Assembly (NCBI GenBank): GCA_017408905.1
Contig: JAFQTU010000078.1
Span: forward strand, 1 to 59,312
Source: Mailhella sp.
Lineage (GTDB): Bacteria; Desulfobacterota; Desulfovibrionia; Desulfovibrionales; Desulfovibrionaceae
Direction: 5' to 3'
Length of the DNA stretch: 59,312 bases
The position numbers and the translations under genes are program-made. Below the pieces are notes generated by a model. The model saw only the letters and a program-made list of their open reading frames with translations. It was not told the DNA's origin and did not search any database. The first letter of the stretch is position 1. Every line of letters begins with the position of its first letter. Shown here one piece after another: positions 36,749 through 45,827 of this stretch.

Positions 36749-37387
36749 ATGTCCCGTGAAAAGCTTATCGCCAAAGACCTTCTTTCCATCAAGGCCGTGT
36801 TCTTCCGCCCCGACGAACCCTTCACCTGGGCCAGCGGCATCAAGAGCCCCGTGTACTGCGACAACCGCCTTACGCTGACCTCCCCCGAAGTGCGCAACGA
36901 CGTGGAAAACGGCCTTGCCGAGATCGTGCGCGAAGTCTATCCCGAATGTGAAGTGCTCATGGGAACCAGCACCGCCGGTATCGCCCATGCCGCCATCGTG
37001 GGCCACATCATGGGCCTGCCTATGGGCTATGTGCGCTCCAGCGCCAAGGATCATGGCCGCGGCAACCAGATCGAAGGCCGCCTCGAACCCGGCCAGAAGG
37101 TCGTGGTCATCGAAGACCTCATCTCCACCGCCGGTTCCGTGCTCGACGTGGTCAAGGTCCTGCGCGAAGCCGGTGCCGAAGTGCTTGGCGTGGCCAGCAT
37201 TTTCACCTACGGCATGAAGAAGGGCCTCGACCGCATGGCCGAAGCCGACGTGAAGAACGTGAGCCTCACCAACTTCGACGTCATTGCCGAAGTGGCGGCC
37301 GAAAGCGGCTACATCCGTAAGGAAGACGTGGCACGCCTCATCGCCTTCCGCAACAACCCCGCCGACGAGAGCTGGATCGGAGCGTAA
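36749..37387 (+). CDS. pyrE: Orotate phosphoribosyltransferase
   Basis: The 212-residue protein has the PRPP-binding loop [18 protein letters not shown], a flexible-loop Lys region ([15 protein letters not shown]), and the N-terminal [16 protein letters not shown] typical of PyrE. It makes OMP from orotate and PRPP in pyrimidine synthesis. AAAGGAGCTCCGCC precedes the ATG. It leads a tight pyrE-pyrB-pyrI operon. Confidence 0.96.
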   Translation: MSREKLIAKDLLSIKAVFFRPDEPFTWASGIKSPVYCDNRLTLTSPEVRNDVENGLAEIVREVYPECEVLMGTSTAGIAHAAIVGHIMGLPMGYVRSSAKDHGRGNQIEGRLEPGQKVVVIEDLISTAGSVLDVVKVLREAGAEVLGVASIFTYGMKKGLDRMAEADVKNVSLTNFDVIAEVAAESGYIRKEDVARLIAFRNNPADESWIGA

Positions 37388-37388
37388 G

Positions 37389-38303
37389 ATGGACAGCCTC
37401 ATCGATATCCGCGACCTTTCCACGCAGGAGATCGACGAGCTTCTTGCCGTTGCTATGGACATCATCGCAGACCCTGCGAAATATGCCCAGAAATGCCGCG
37501 GGAAGAAGCTGGCCACCCTGTTCTTCGAGCCTTCCACCCGCACCCGCCTCAGCTTCGAGGCCGCCATGTACGAACTCGGCGGCAACGTGCTGGGCTTCTC
37601 CGAAGCGCAGAGCTCCTCTTCCGCCAAGGGCGAAAGCGTGTCCGACACGGTGAAGGTGGTGGGCTTCTATGCCGACATCATCGCCATGCGCCACCCCAAG
37701 GAAGGCGCGCCCTATGTGGCGTCCATGAAGGCCGGTGTGCCGGTCATCAACGCGGGTGACGGCGGCCACAACCACCCCACGCAGACCCTTACCGACCTGC
37801 TCACCATCTGGCGTGAAAAGGGCCGCTTGAACGATCTGACCATCGGCCTCTGCGGCGACCTCAAGTTCGGCCGCACCGTCCATTCGCTCATTGCCGCCAT
37901 GTCGCGCTACACGGGCATCAAGTTCGTGCTCATCTCGCCCGACGAACTGCGCCTGCCCGGCTATATCCGCAAGGATGTCATGGAAAAGAACGGCGTGCCC
38001 TACGAAGAGACGGCCGACCTCGTGGAAGCCCTGCCCAGCCTCGACGTGCTCTACATGACCCGCGTGCAGAAGGAACGCTTCTTCAACGAGGCCGACTACA
38101 TACGCCTGAAGGACAGCTATATCCTCACGCCGGAGAAAATGCAGGAAGCCAAGGCCGATATGTGCGTCATGCACCCCCTGCCCCGCGTGAACGAAATAGC
38201 CGTTGCCGTGGACGACGACCCGCGCGCCGCCTATTTCCGCCAGGCCCTGAACGGCAAGTACGTGCGCATGGCCCTTATCCTGAAACTGCTGGGAGTGAAG
38301 TAA
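37389..38303 (+). CDS. pyrB: Aspartate carbamoyltransferase, catalytic subunit
   Basis: The 304-residue protein starts 1 nt after the pyrE stop. It holds the carbamoyl-phosphate motif [21 protein letters not shown], the SSSAKGES loop, the [20 protein letters not shown] block and the aspartate-domain HPLPRVNEI. It commits carbamoyl phosphate and aspartate to pyrimidines. Its partner regulatory subunit follows without a gap. Confidence 0.96.
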   Translation: MDSLIDIRDLSTQEIDELLAVAMDIIADPAKYAQKCRGKKLATLFFEPSTRTRLSFEAAMYELGGNVLGFSEAQSSSSAKGESVSDTVKVVGFYADIIAMRHPKEGAPYVASMKAGVPVINAGDGGHNHPTQTLTDLLTIWREKGRLNDLTIGLCGDLKFGRTVHSLIAAMSRYTGIKFVLISPDELRLPGYIRKDVMEKNGVPYEETADLVEALPSLDVLYMTRVQKERFFNEADYIRLKDSYILTPEKMQEAKADMCVMHPLPRVNEIAVAVDDDPRAAYFRQALNGKYVRMALILKLLGVK

Positions 38304-38729
38304 ATGATCATCGACGCCATATCCAACGGCATCGTTCTCGACCATATCACGGCCGGGCGCAGTATGGAGCTGTACCAGATCCTGAAACTGCATAAGCTGA
38401 AGTGTTCCGTGGCCGTGCTCACCAACGTGCCCAGCCGCAAGATGGGCCGCAAGGATATCATAAAAATAGGCGAACTCATCGACCTCGACCTCGATGTGCT
38501 CGGCTACATCGACCCCGGTATCACCGTGAGCATCGTCCGTGAAGGCAAGCTCGACCGCAAGTTCACGGTAGAGCTGCCCGAGCGCGTGGTGAACGTGATC
38601 AAGTGCAAGAACCCGCGCTGCATCACTTCCACGGAGCAGGAGATACCGCACATCTTCAAGCTGACGGACAAGGAAGAGCGCGTCTATCGCTGCATGTATT
38701 GCGAAAGCCGGGCCAAAGGCAAGGATTAG
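38304..38729 (+). CDS. pyrI: Aspartate carbamoyltransferase, regulatory subunit
   Basis: The 141-residue protein starts directly after the pyrB stop. It has the allosteric nucleotide-binding half (GIVLDHITAGRSMELYQIL, NVPSRKMGRKDIIKI) and a C-terminal zinc site with four Cys (CKNPRC and CMYC). The pair forms the allosterically controlled ATCase holoenzyme. The stop lies inside the palindrome at 38726, and a terminator follows. Confidence 0.95.
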   Translation: MIIDAISNGIVLDHITAGRSMELYQILKLHKLKCSVAVLTNVPSRKMGRKDIIKIGELIDLDLDVLGYIDPGITVSIVREGKLDRKFTVELPERVVNVIKCKNPRCITSTEQEIPHIFKLTDKEERVYRCMYCESRAKGKD

Positions 38730-38739
38730 ACCAGTCTTA
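38726..38739. repeat. Palindrome over a stop codon (copy 3)
   Basis: TTAGAC-CA-GTCTTA contains the pyrI stop codon. Its first 12 bases equal those of the copy at the fdhB stop (12696-12709). Confidence 0.45.
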
Positions 38740-38753
38740 TTTTCCGAACGAAC

Positions 38754-38785
38754 GGGGCGGCTTCTCTGCGAGGCCGCTCCTTTTT
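38754..38785 (+). terminator. Terminator of the pyr operon
   Basis: GGGGCGGC (38754-38761) pairs with GCCGCTCC (38773-38780), followed by TTTTT. Confidence 0.8.
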
Positions 38786-38865
38786 CCGTCTAAGCCCTTG
38801 ACAATGCAGGCGTCACAGGGCATTTTCGCCAACGGTCGGACAAGCCGGCCAGCATGGAGTATGCT

Positions 38866-39357
38866 ATGATCATCGACACCTTTGAACGAGCCCTTTCGTA
38901 TGACCTCGGCCCCCTGTGGGAACGGGTGTTCCCGGAATTCCTCAGGCTCCATGCGCAGGGCGAGGCTCTGGCTCTGGGCCGCTATGAACTTGGCGACGGC
39001 GTTTTCATCAACGTGGAGGAATACGCCCCCAAGGAATGGGAAAAGGCCCGCTTCGAAGGCCACGAGAAAATGGCCGATGTGCAGACACTCCTCATGGGGG
39101 ACGAGTACATCGACATCATGGCACGCGGCGCGGAAAGCGAACTGGGCGGCGAGTCCGAACGCTTTGACGAACGCGACCTGCTCTTCTACAAGGGCAAACC
39201 CGAAGTGCCTACCGTGCGCTTCCACCTCAGGCCCGGCCTTTTTGCCCTTATCCTGCCCGGAGAAGCGCATCAGCCCTGCATGAAGGCTTTCAGCGGCTAC
39301 GCCCGCAAAATGGTCATCAAGATACCTGCCGATAAGCTCACGGCTCCCCGGCCCTGA
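38866..39357 (+). CDS. YhcH/YjgK/YiaL-family protein
   Basis: I start at the ATG at 38866, with GGAG 6 nt upstream; an ATG at 38854 lies before that site. The 163-residue protein has family hallmarks: FINVEEYAPKEWEKARFEGHEKMADVQ (the acidic and His residues likely bind metal), LLFYKGKPEVPTVRFHLRPGLFALILPGEAHQPC and KMVIKIPADKL. The family is a small cupin-like fold linked to sugar or sialic-acid catabolism in some bacteria. The role here is not shown by context. Confidence 0.85.
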   Translation: MIIDTFERALSYDLGPLWERVFPEFLRLHAQGEALALGRYELGDGVFINVEEYAPKEWEKARFEGHEKMADVQTLLMGDEYIDIMARGAESELGGESERFDERDLLFYKGKPEVPTVRFHLRPGLFALILPGEAHQPCMKAFSGYARKMVIKIPADKLTAPRP

Positions 39358-39444
39358 GCCCTTACTCCGCCTGCCTGCGCAGGCACAGCCCCCGGTTTTC
39401 CCGGGATTTGTCCAGCCCAACGCGGCTTAGTTTCAGGAGAAAAT

Positions 39445-39666
39445 ATGGACGTTTTTGATCAGGCGACCGAACTGGAGCGCATCGAGCGCGAATCCGCTCT
39501 GCGTCAGGCGGCGGCCGGCACTTTTCAGGAAGGCCCTGAATGGATAGACGGCAAGCCCTGCTGCCGTGAATGCGGCGAACCTATCCCCGAAGCACGGCTC
39601 AAGGCCATACCCGGCGTGGGCCTGTGCCTTTCCTGCCAGCAGGATTGGGAAGAAGGCCGCATGTGA
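39445..39666 (+). CDS. DksA/TraR-type C4 zinc finger protein
   Basis: The 73-residue protein has the CCRECGEPI...GLCLSCQ pattern of the DksA/TraR zinc finger (CxxC, 17-19 residues, CxxC), with a short helical N-terminus. It lacks the long coiled coil of full DksA and resembles TraR and phage-type small members that act on RNA polymerase. TTTCAGGAGAAAAT precedes the ATG. A strong terminator follows. Confidence 0.85.
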   Translation: MDVFDQATELERIERESALRQAAAGTFQEGPEWIDGKPCCRECGEPIPEARLKAIPGVGLCLSCQQDWEEGRM

Positions 39667-39700
39667 TGCCGCAGAAGGCTTGAATGTTCGTTCGCTGATG

Positions 39701-39740
39701 AAAGAGCCGCCGTATCCTACGAGGATGCGGCGGCTCTTTT
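39701..39740. terminator. Bidirectional terminator between the TraR-like gene and gdx
   Basis: AAAGAGCCGCCG (39701-39712) pairs with CGGCGGCTCTTT (39728-39739), with ATCC/GGAT inside. T-tracts face both strands. Confidence 0.85.
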
Positions 39741-39769
39741 CGACTACTTGAGTTAGATATGTAAAACTT

Positions 39770-40090
39770 CTATCCAGCGCTGGTGAGCTTGAGCCCCACG
39801 ATGCCGACAAGGATGCAGAAGATGCTGGCCAGCCGCCAGAACTCCGCAGGTTCCTTGAAAACGAGGATACCGATGATAGCCGCTCCCACCGCGCCTATCC
39901 CTGTCCAGATGGCGTAGGAAGTGCCCAGCGGCAGGGTGCGCATGGCAAGGGCAAGGAGCCATACGCTGAGGGCCATTGTCGCAAGGGTGAAGACAGCCCA
40001 GCCAAGGTGGGAAAAGCCGTGGGAAAGCTTCATGCCCACGGCCCAGCACATTTCAAATATTCCGGCAAGAAAAAGCCAGCACCATGCCAT
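39770..40090 (-). CDS. gdx: Guanidinium exporter Gdx (SugE), SMR family
   Basis: The 106-residue protein (ATG at 40090 after GGAGGCCGT) has four membrane spans. It aligns closely with E. coli SugE: LAGIFEMCWAVGMKLSHGFS holds the essential Glu13, and LPLGTSYAIWTGIGAVGAAI is the family core. SugE-type SMR proteins are guanidinium/proton antiporters. The guanidine-II riboswitch in the leader makes the substrate assignment firm. Confidence 0.93.
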   Translation of the reverse strand: MAWCWLFLAGIFEMCWAVGMKLSHGFSHLGWAVFTLATMALSVWLLALAMRTLPLGTSYAIWTGIGAVGAAIIGILVFKEPAEFWRLASIFCILVGIVGLKLTSAG

Positions 40091-40111
40091 ACGGCCTCCG
40101 CAAACGTCTGT

Positions 40112-40158
40112 CGGGGCCGTCCCCGGTGAGAAGCAGATGCCCCGGGTCGTCCCGGAGC
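40112..40158 (-). ncRNA. Guanidine-II (mini-ykkC) riboswitch
   Basis: On the minus strand two small hairpins with ACGR loops lie in a row: CCGGG-ACGA-CCCGG (40142-40155, extended by two more pairs) and CGGGG-ACGG-CCCCG (40112-40125), separated by about 13 nt. They sit just ahead of the GGAGG ribosome site of gdx. Two ACGR-looped hairpins define this class. Guanidine binding pairs the loops and frees the ribosome site. Confidence 0.9.
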
Positions 40159-40290
40159 AGATTGGTTTTGGGGAACGCTGCCATTCCACCAAGAAACGGT
40201 TTCAAAAGAGAAGGGATGGTCTCTGAGGAAGAGGAAGGCTTCTTCCGCGCCTCCAACACATCCCCTCTGCAACGCCGACTCGAAGGAACA

Positions 40291-40725
40291 TCAGTTTTCC
40301 CACTTGCCCTTGGCGTAGCGCGGCATTTCGGTGAGGCGACGCACGTTGACGCACTTCCACGGGCCTTTGAGCGCGGCCTTACGGGTCTTGCCTTCGCACT
40401 CATACGTCATTTCATGATAGCGCAGGCGGGCGACATACTGGAAATGCTTGCTCTTGCTGGGGCGCACTTCCGCCGTCACGCTCGAAGGGTCTATCTCGGT
40501 GAAGCGGGCAACGTACTTACCGCCCTCGCGGGTCACTTTAGGCTTGGCACGGTTGACGCTCAGGCGCTTGTTGGCCTTTTCTACGTAGCTGAAAACAAAG
40601 ACGTTCAGCTCTTCCTGAATCTGTGCTTCGCTCTTCTGGGCGGGGCGCTTCCTGGCGTCGGCATCGCAGGGAGCGAAGGCCGTGGCCACGCAAAGGGCGA
40701 GGCACAGAAAAAATCCTTTTATCAT
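40291..40725 (-). CDS. Exported protein of unknown function
   Basis: The ATG at 40725 follows GGAGAACCAGC. The 144-residue protein opens with a signal peptide (KGFFLCLALCVATAFAPC, cleavage near ADA). The mature part is basic and includes KYVARFTEIDPSSVTAEVRPS, FQYVARLRYHEMTYECEGK and PWKCVNVRRLTEM, with a likely disulfide pair (two Cys). I do not recognise the family. It lies downstream of the VWA-OmpA gene on the same strand, separated by a terminator. Confidence 0.7.
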   Translation of the reverse strand: MIKGFFLCLALCVATAFAPCDADARKRPAQKSEAQIQEELNVFVFSYVEKANKRLSVNRAKPKVTREGGKYVARFTEIDPSSVTAEVRPSKSKHFQYVARLRYHEMTYECEGKTRKAALKGPWKCVNVRRLTEMPRYAKGKWEN

Positions 40726-40763
40726 TGCTGGTTCTCCGTGAACTACATCTGCGGACAAGCGAG

Positions 40764-40790
40764 AAAGGCCCAGCACAAAGCCGGGCCTTT
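40764..40790 (-). terminator. Terminator of the VWA-OmpA gene
   Basis: AAAGGCCC (40764-40771) pairs with GGGCCTTT (40783-40790), followed on the minus strand by CTCGC rather than a long T-run, so efficiency is uncertain. Confidence 0.55.
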
Positions 40791-40816
40791 CAGTGAATGT
40801 CAGTTCATTTCAACGT

Positions 40817-41809
40817 TTAGTTGAAGATGAATTCCACGCGGCGGTTCAGATAACGGCCTTCTTCGGTGGCGTTATCGAACTTGAAGGACTTGCCCATGCC
40901 GACGGCATTGATGGTGGAAGCGGGAACGCCCTGTTCCACGAGGTAAGCCTTAACAGCGTTGGCGCGGTTCTGAGAGAGCTTCTTGTTGTAGGCGTCGGTA
41001 CCGATGGAGTCGGTCCAGCCTTCGAGGGTGATGTTGACCTTCTTGTCCTTGAGGGCAGCGGCGGCTTCATCGAGCACGCCCTGAGCCTTGGCGTCGAGGG
41101 CATAGGAGTTGAAGGCGAAGTTCACGCCGTGCAGGACGAGGGCGTCTTCCACGCCTTCGCCATAGAACACGTCGGCCACGAACTGGTTGAGAGCCTTCTG
41201 GTCGGCCAGCAGGTCGGAACCCTTCACGGACACGGAGCAGTCCTTGAGGCCGGCGATCTGGTCGAGCACAGCCTGACCTTCCTTGGTGTCGGCGAAGGAC
41301 ACGACATGGAAGCAGAGGCCGGGCTGGGCCTGATAGATGGAAACGACTTCGGCCACGGGGTCGAGGCCTTCGTTGTTGGCGCCGTCAGAAGCGAGCACCA
41401 CGGCAGTGGGGCGGGCCATGTTGGCGTAGCCGGCGGCGAGAACGTGCAGGCCGTCACCCATCGGGGTCATTTTACCGAAGATCTCGCCTTCGGTCTTGAG
41501 GCCGGCAATGCCGGACTTCATGGCGGCGCGGTCGAAATCGCCATAGGCGGTCACACCGGCGGCGGGAGCCACGGTATGGGCGGAACCCTTGTAGCCGAGG
41601 TCGGGCAGGGCTTCCACGATGGAGGTGAGAACCTGCTTGGCACCGGCGGCCTTGGTCATCTTGGTGCCTTCCATTTTCATCATCATGGAGCCGGACTGGT
41701 CGGCCACGAGGTCGAAGCTGTCCACCTTGCGAACGAGGTCGGCAGCCTGAGAAGCGGAGGCCAGGCCCATAACCAGAGCAAGTGCCATCAGAGAAGTACG
41801 GATTTTCAT
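40817..41809 (-). CDS. Exported VWA-like plus OmpA C-terminal domain protein
   Basis: The 330-residue protein has a signal peptide (to about residue 22). Next is a von Willebrand A-like domain with a DxSxS metal site (LVADQSGSMMMKM), AYGDFD and VVLASDGANNEG. Residues from about 210 form an OmpA peptidoglycan-binding domain (VNFAFNSYALDAKAQ, EGWTDSIGTDAYNKKLSQNRA, GMGKS, NRRVEFIFN). It probably joins a metal-dependent binding head to the cell wall. The partner is unknown. ATAGGAGGATTCCCCC precedes the ATG. Confidence 0.85.
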   Translation of the reverse strand: MKIRTSLMALALVMGLASASQAADLVRKVDSFDLVADQSGSMMMKMEGTKMTKAAGAKQVLTSIVEALPDLGYKGSAHTVAPAAGVTAYGDFDRAAMKSGIAGLKTEGEIFGKMTPMGDGLHVLAAGYANMARPTAVVLASDGANNEGLDPVAEVVSIYQAQPGLCFHVVSFADTKEGQAVLDQIAGLKDCSVSVKGSDLLADQKALNQFVADVFYGEGVEDALVLHGVNFAFNSYALDAKAQGVLDEAAAALKDKKVNITLEGWTDSIGTDAYNKKLSQNRANAVKAYLVEQGVPASTINAVGMGKSFKFDNATEEGRYLNRRVEFIFN

Positions 41810-42128
41810 GGGGGAATCCTCCTATGAAAAAATGTTAGAGCAAAATCGGATAATTTTTTCTTACCAGCTAACCACTAGTGAAGCAAGTAGAAAACTATGG
41901 AATAGAACGAAAAAAGCCTTGCGGCATGGCCGATCCCGCCCATGCGCCCGCATGACGTTCGGGAATTTTTCTTTCACAGGCTCATAACGGTCTGGCATCG
42001 CCCGCCTTTCACCTGCGAACCGCGAACGCCCCAGCGGGAAACAAGGGCTGGGGCTCGTCCTTCCTGCCAGCTTCCCGCCGTATCAAGGCAGAGCTCCTAA
42101 GCTCCCGTTCCTGCTGGATATGCTTCCG
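41810..42128. other. Gap between the VWA-OmpA and aroD genes
   Basis: The right-hand part is GC-rich and carries GCGGGAA/TTCCCGC near 42033-42077, downstream of aroD, a possible loose terminator. The left part (41830-41910) is AT-rich and likely holds the promoter of the VWA-OmpA gene. No gene is apparent. Confidence 0.45.
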
Positions 42129-42923
42129 TCAGCCCTGCACGGCCTCTTCAAGGATGCCAAGCACGGTGTCGGTCTCTTCCGCGCCAAGCTGCCCCGGGGC
42201 GCTTTCTTTCCCTACCTGAACGAAGGTGGCCGCACTGCCGAAGCTCTGCCCGCACACGCGGCTGACAGCCCCCAGCGCCCCCATGCTCATGGTGATGACA
42301 GGGCGGCTGGCGTAGTTTGTGGTCATGTCTTCCGTGGCGGCAAGCAGGGTCAGCACGTCGGCGCGGCTCTGCGGCATCACGGCGGCCTTCAGGATGTCCG
42401 CGCCAAGTTCGTCCTGCATCAGGCGCAGGCGGCGCACTATCTCATCCTTCTCCGGCGTGGCTTCGAAATCGTGGAAACTGGCTATCACAGGGATGTGGCG
42501 GCTGTGCGCATACTCGATAAGCTCGGCGGCGCGGCCCGACTTGTGGAAGGCCTCGATATCGATGAGGTCGATGTTCCTGCTGTCGCACAGCGCCTTGACG
42601 AGCTGGGCGTATCCCTCGTCGCTGATGGGGCAGGAGCCGCCCTCCTCCACGGTGCGGAAGGTGGCGATGAGCGCCACGGGAATGACCGTGCGCAGGCCCG
42701 CCAGCGATTGCAGGATATACGGCAGGTCGGGCATCAGGCCTTCAGGCGTTTCCACCACGGCGTCCTCGAACATATCCAGCCGCCATTCCGCCAGCTCCAC
42801 GGGCAGGTCGGCCAGCGAGGTGGCCGTATCCATCACGCCGTCGATGCTGGGAGCGGTGATGGGGGCAATGATGCAGGGGCGGCCTTCGCCTATCTCCACA
42901 TATCCGATGCGCACGGTCTGCAT
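42129..42923 (-). CDS. aroD: 3-dehydroquinate dehydratase, type I
   Basis: The 264-residue protein has the type I signature: EWRLDMFED near the N-terminus, VALIATFRT, the catalytic His in ASFHDFEATP and the Schiff-base Lys in ADILKAAVMP. TMSMGALGAVSRVCGQSFGSAATF closes the barrel. It makes 3-dehydroshikimate in the shikimate pathway. No other aro gene is adjacent. Confidence 0.94.
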   Translation of the reverse strand: MQTVRIGYVEIGEGRPCIIAPITAPSIDGVMDTATSLADLPVELAEWRLDMFEDAVVETPEGLMPDLPYILQSLAGLRTVIPVALIATFRTVEEGGSCPISDEGYAQLVKALCDSRNIDLIDIEAFHKSGRAAELIEYAHSRHIPVIASFHDFEATPEKDEIVRRLRLMQDELGADILKAAVMPQSRADVLTLLAATEDMTTNYASRPVITMSMGALGAVSRVCGQSFGSAATFVQVGKESAPGQLGAEETDTVLGILEEAVQG

Positions 42924-43064
42924 GGCAGTCTCCTTCTGTGATATCCCCTGTTGTCCCCGCTCGCTTCCCCTTTGTCAAGCGGGAAAAGGAGGCTTCGGGC
43001 ATTGACCAGAGGCCCGCCGCCGCGCTATTTTCAGAGGAACGACATCACTCAAGGAAGCTGACGC

Positions 43065-43952
43065 ATGATGAAAGCCCACGGCCTGTCCCCCAGCGTTCCG
43101 CAGCTGCGCGAACTGCCCATCGGTCTCTTCGATTCCGGCGTGGGCGGCATGACCGTACTGCGCTCCATGCGCGAACAGCTCCCCAACGAATCCTTCCTCT
43201 ACCTTGGCGACACCGCCCGTATGCCCTACGGCACGAAAAGCGTGGAAACCGTGCGCCGCTACGCCCTTGAAGCCGCCGCCGCGCTCAAGGCCCGGGGCAT
43301 CAAGCTCCTTGTCATCGCCTGCAATACGGCTACGGCCGCCGCGCTGCCCCTCCTGCGCGAAACCCACCCCGACATCGACATCGTGGGCGTGGTGGAACCC
43401 GGAGCCGAAGCCGCCTGCCGCGCCACCAAAAGCGGGCATATCGCGGTCATCGCCACCAGCGGCACTATCCGCGGCCGTGCCTACGAAGAAGCCATACTGC
43501 GCCGTATGCCCGATGCGCGCATCTCGGCCCTGCCCTGCCCCCTCTTCGTGCCTATGGCCGAAGACGGGCTCATCAGCGGCCCGCTGGCCGAAGGCATGGC
43601 CGCCCGCTACCTCGACCCTATCTTCCGCGACCCGCGCGAACAGGGCCTTGACGTGCCGGACACCCTTGTGCTGGCCTGCACCCATTTCCCGCTCCTGCGC
43701 AGTGCCATTGCCCGCGTGGTCGGCGAAGGCGTCACCCTTGTGGATTCCGCCAGCAACACCGCCCGCGAAGTACGCAGCCTGCTCAAGGAAAAGCACCTCG
43801 CCCGGGGGGCTGGCACATCGGCAGGCATGTCGCTCTGCCCGGGTTCGGTACGCTTCCTCACCACGGACGACGTGCCGCGCTTCACCCGCCTTGGCGAACT
43901 CTTCCTTAATATGTCCATCGCGCCCTGCACCGTCGAACAGGTGGAACTCTGA
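43065..43952 (+). CDS. murI: Glutamate racemase
   Basis: The 295-residue protein has IGLFDSGVGGMTVLR at the N-terminus. The two catalytic cysteines are in ACNTATAAALP and ACTHFPLLR, and YLGDTARMPYG lies between. It makes D-glutamate for peptidoglycan. The stop overlaps the truA start by one base (TGATG), so the two are translationally coupled. Confidence 0.95.
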   Translation: MMKAHGLSPSVPQLRELPIGLFDSGVGGMTVLRSMREQLPNESFLYLGDTARMPYGTKSVETVRRYALEAAAALKARGIKLLVIACNTATAAALPLLRETHPDIDIVGVVEPGAEAACRATKSGHIAVIATSGTIRGRAYEEAILRRMPDARISALPCPLFVPMAEDGLISGPLAEGMAARYLDPIFRDPREQGLDVPDTLVLACTHFPLLRSAIARVVGEGVTLVDSASNTAREVRSLLKEKHLARGAGTSAGMSLCPGSVRFLTTDDVPRFTRLGELFLNMSIAPCTVEQVEL

Positions 43953-44764
43953 TGCCGCGCCTCAAACTCACCATCGCCTATGTGGGCACGCATTACCACG
44001 GCTGGCAGATACAGGCCCTTGCCAACAAGGAAGACCCGCCTACCGTGCAGGCCTTCGTGGAAGCCGCTGTGGAGCACGTGGCCGGGCAGAAAACGCACGT
44101 CCAGTGCGCTGGCCGAACCGACACCGGCGTCCATGCCGATGCGCAGGTGGCCCATTGCGACATTCCGGAAGACCGCGTGAACGTGCGCTGGCAGCTTGCG
44201 CTGAACACGCTTCTCCCGCGCGACATCCGCATCCTCGACGCCCGCATCGTGCCCGATGACTTCCATGCCTGCTTCAGCGTGAAGCGCAAGATCTACACCT
44301 ATTCCCTGTGGCTCGACCATCTGTGCACGCCGCCCAAGCTCTACCCCTTTGTCTGGGCCTGCGGCCCGCTGGACATGGACCGCTTCGACGAGGCCGCCCG
44401 AATGCTGGAAGGCGAACACGACTTCGCCGCGCTCCAGAACGCAGGTACGCCGCACAAGAGCACGGTGCGCACACTGTACAGCATCACCCGCACCCCGCGC
44501 CGCACTGCCGAAGCCGCCCTCCCGCCCGGATGCCTTCAGGTGGACGTACGCTTCGAAGGGAACGGCTTCCTCAAGCAGATGGTGCGCAACCTCACGGGCC
44601 TTATGGTGGCCTGCGGCCGAAGAAAGTTCGACCCATCGAACATTCCTGCACTGCTGGAATCCGGCGACAGGCGGCGCGCCCCCTTCACCGCACCGCCGCA
44701 GGGGCTGACCATGACGAAAATCTGGTACGAAGGCGAACCCATGCCTGAGGGCTGGCAGAGCTAA
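43952..44764 (+). CDS. truA: tRNA pseudouridine synthase A
   Basis: The 270-residue protein carries IAYVGTHYHGWQIQ, the catalytic Asp in CAGRTDTGVHADAQVAH, a loop with ALNTLLPRDIRI and a C-terminal FLKQMVRNLTGLMVACG. It modifies U38-40 of tRNA anticodon arms. It is the middle gene of murI-truA-rluA. Confidence 0.96.
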   Translation: MPRLKLTIAYVGTHYHGWQIQALANKEDPPTVQAFVEAAVEHVAGQKTHVQCAGRTDTGVHADAQVAHCDIPEDRVNVRWQLALNTLLPRDIRILDARIVPDDFHACFSVKRKIYTYSLWLDHLCTPPKLYPFVWACGPLDMDRFDEAARMLEGEHDFAALQNAGTPHKSTVRTLYSITRTPRRTAEAALPPGCLQVDVRFEGNGFLKQMVRNLTGLMVACGRRKFDPSNIPALLESGDRRRAPFTAPPQGLTMTKIWYEGEPMPEGWQS

Positions 44765-44790
44765 CGGAATCCCCCACTAAAGGAATCCCC

Positions 44791-45798
44791 ATGGAAAAGA
44801 GCATCACCGTCCTTCCCGAAGAGGCCGACCTGCGCCTCGACCGCGTGCTTGGCCGCCTTGTGCCCGACATGGGCCTGCGCGGACGCCGCCGCCTCTGCGA
44901 ACTGGGCCTCGCCCTTGTCAACGGGCGCCCTGCCAAGGATTCCAGGAAACTGCGCGAAGGCGACGTGATAAGCCTTGCCGAAGGGGGAGACTCCCCCACT
45001 GCCGAACGCGTTGAAGCCCCTGCGGCCCGCGCTCCCGGCGAGGCCGCCCCGCTCTTCCCCGAAGACAGGCCGCGCGTCATACGCCGGGGCAGGCGCTTCG
45101 CCTTCCTGCACAAGCCTGCGGCCATGCACACGGAATCGCTGGCCGGAAAACCCGGCGACAGCCTGCAGTCCCTTCTGCCCCAGCTCCTCGGCTCTCTTCC
45201 GGGCCGCGTGCGCCTGCTGAACCGTCTGGACTACCCCACCTCGGGTCTCGTCACCGTGGCCCTCACCGAAGAGGGGGTGCATGATTATCAGGAATTTCAG
45301 GACGCCGGGCAGACTGAAAAACGCTATCTCGCCCTGCTCGAAGGCGAGATGGAACACGGCATGCTGGCCGATCAGCGCCTCATCCTCAAGCATCGTGAGC
45401 GCGTCCTTGTGGAGCTGATGCGCCACCCCGACCCGCGCCGCCATACCGTCGTCGATCCGCTGGCCATACTGGAGCTGGCCCCGCTGATGCGCCGCCTCGG
45501 CCTCGACAGGCTCGACTGGCAGGGCACTCCCCCGCGCTCCGTGACCCTTGCCGGATGCACCATCCTGAAAGGCGCTCGGCATCAGATACGAGCCCACTGC
45601 TCGGCCCTCGGCTTCCCCCTTCTGGGCGACCGGCGCTACGGCGCGACCTTCCACCCCGCAGAACAGGACGGCGAGACTTTCTTCCTGCACCACGCCTGCC
45701 TGCTCCTGCCGGGCATCGAGACCAATGTCATCCCCGCATGGCTCGGCCACCTCGGCAGCGGTGCCGCACGGGAAGCTGAGATCTGGATGATGGAATAA
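44791..45798 (+). CDS. RluA-family pseudouridine synthase with S4 domain
   Basis: The 335-residue protein has an N-terminal S4 RNA-binding domain (LRLDRVLGRLVPDMG...LVNGRPAKDSRKLREGDVI), then the RluA catalytic fold with HKPAAMHTE, the catalytic Asp in LLNRLDYPTSGLV, and KGARHQIRAHCSALGFPLLGD. An Ala/Pro-rich linker of about 30 residues separates them. It modifies rRNA uridines, but the exact site is unclear. AAAGGAATCCCC precedes the ATG. Confidence 0.93.
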   Translation: MEKSITVLPEEADLRLDRVLGRLVPDMGLRGRRRLCELGLALVNGRPAKDSRKLREGDVISLAEGGDSPTAERVEAPAARAPGEAAPLFPEDRPRVIRRGRRFAFLHKPAAMHTESLAGKPGDSLQSLLPQLLGSLPGRVRLLNRLDYPTSGLVTVALTEEGVHDYQEFQDAGQTEKRYLALLEGEMEHGMLADQRLILKHRERVLVELMRHPDPRRHTVVDPLAILELAPLMRRLGLDRLDWQGTPPRSVTLAGCTILKGARHQIRAHCSALGFPLLGDRRYGATFHPAEQDGETFFLHHACLLLPGIETNVIPAWLGHLGSGAAREAEIWMME

Positions 45799-45827
45799 GC
45801 TTCCCCCGCCTCCCCAGCAAGCTTATA

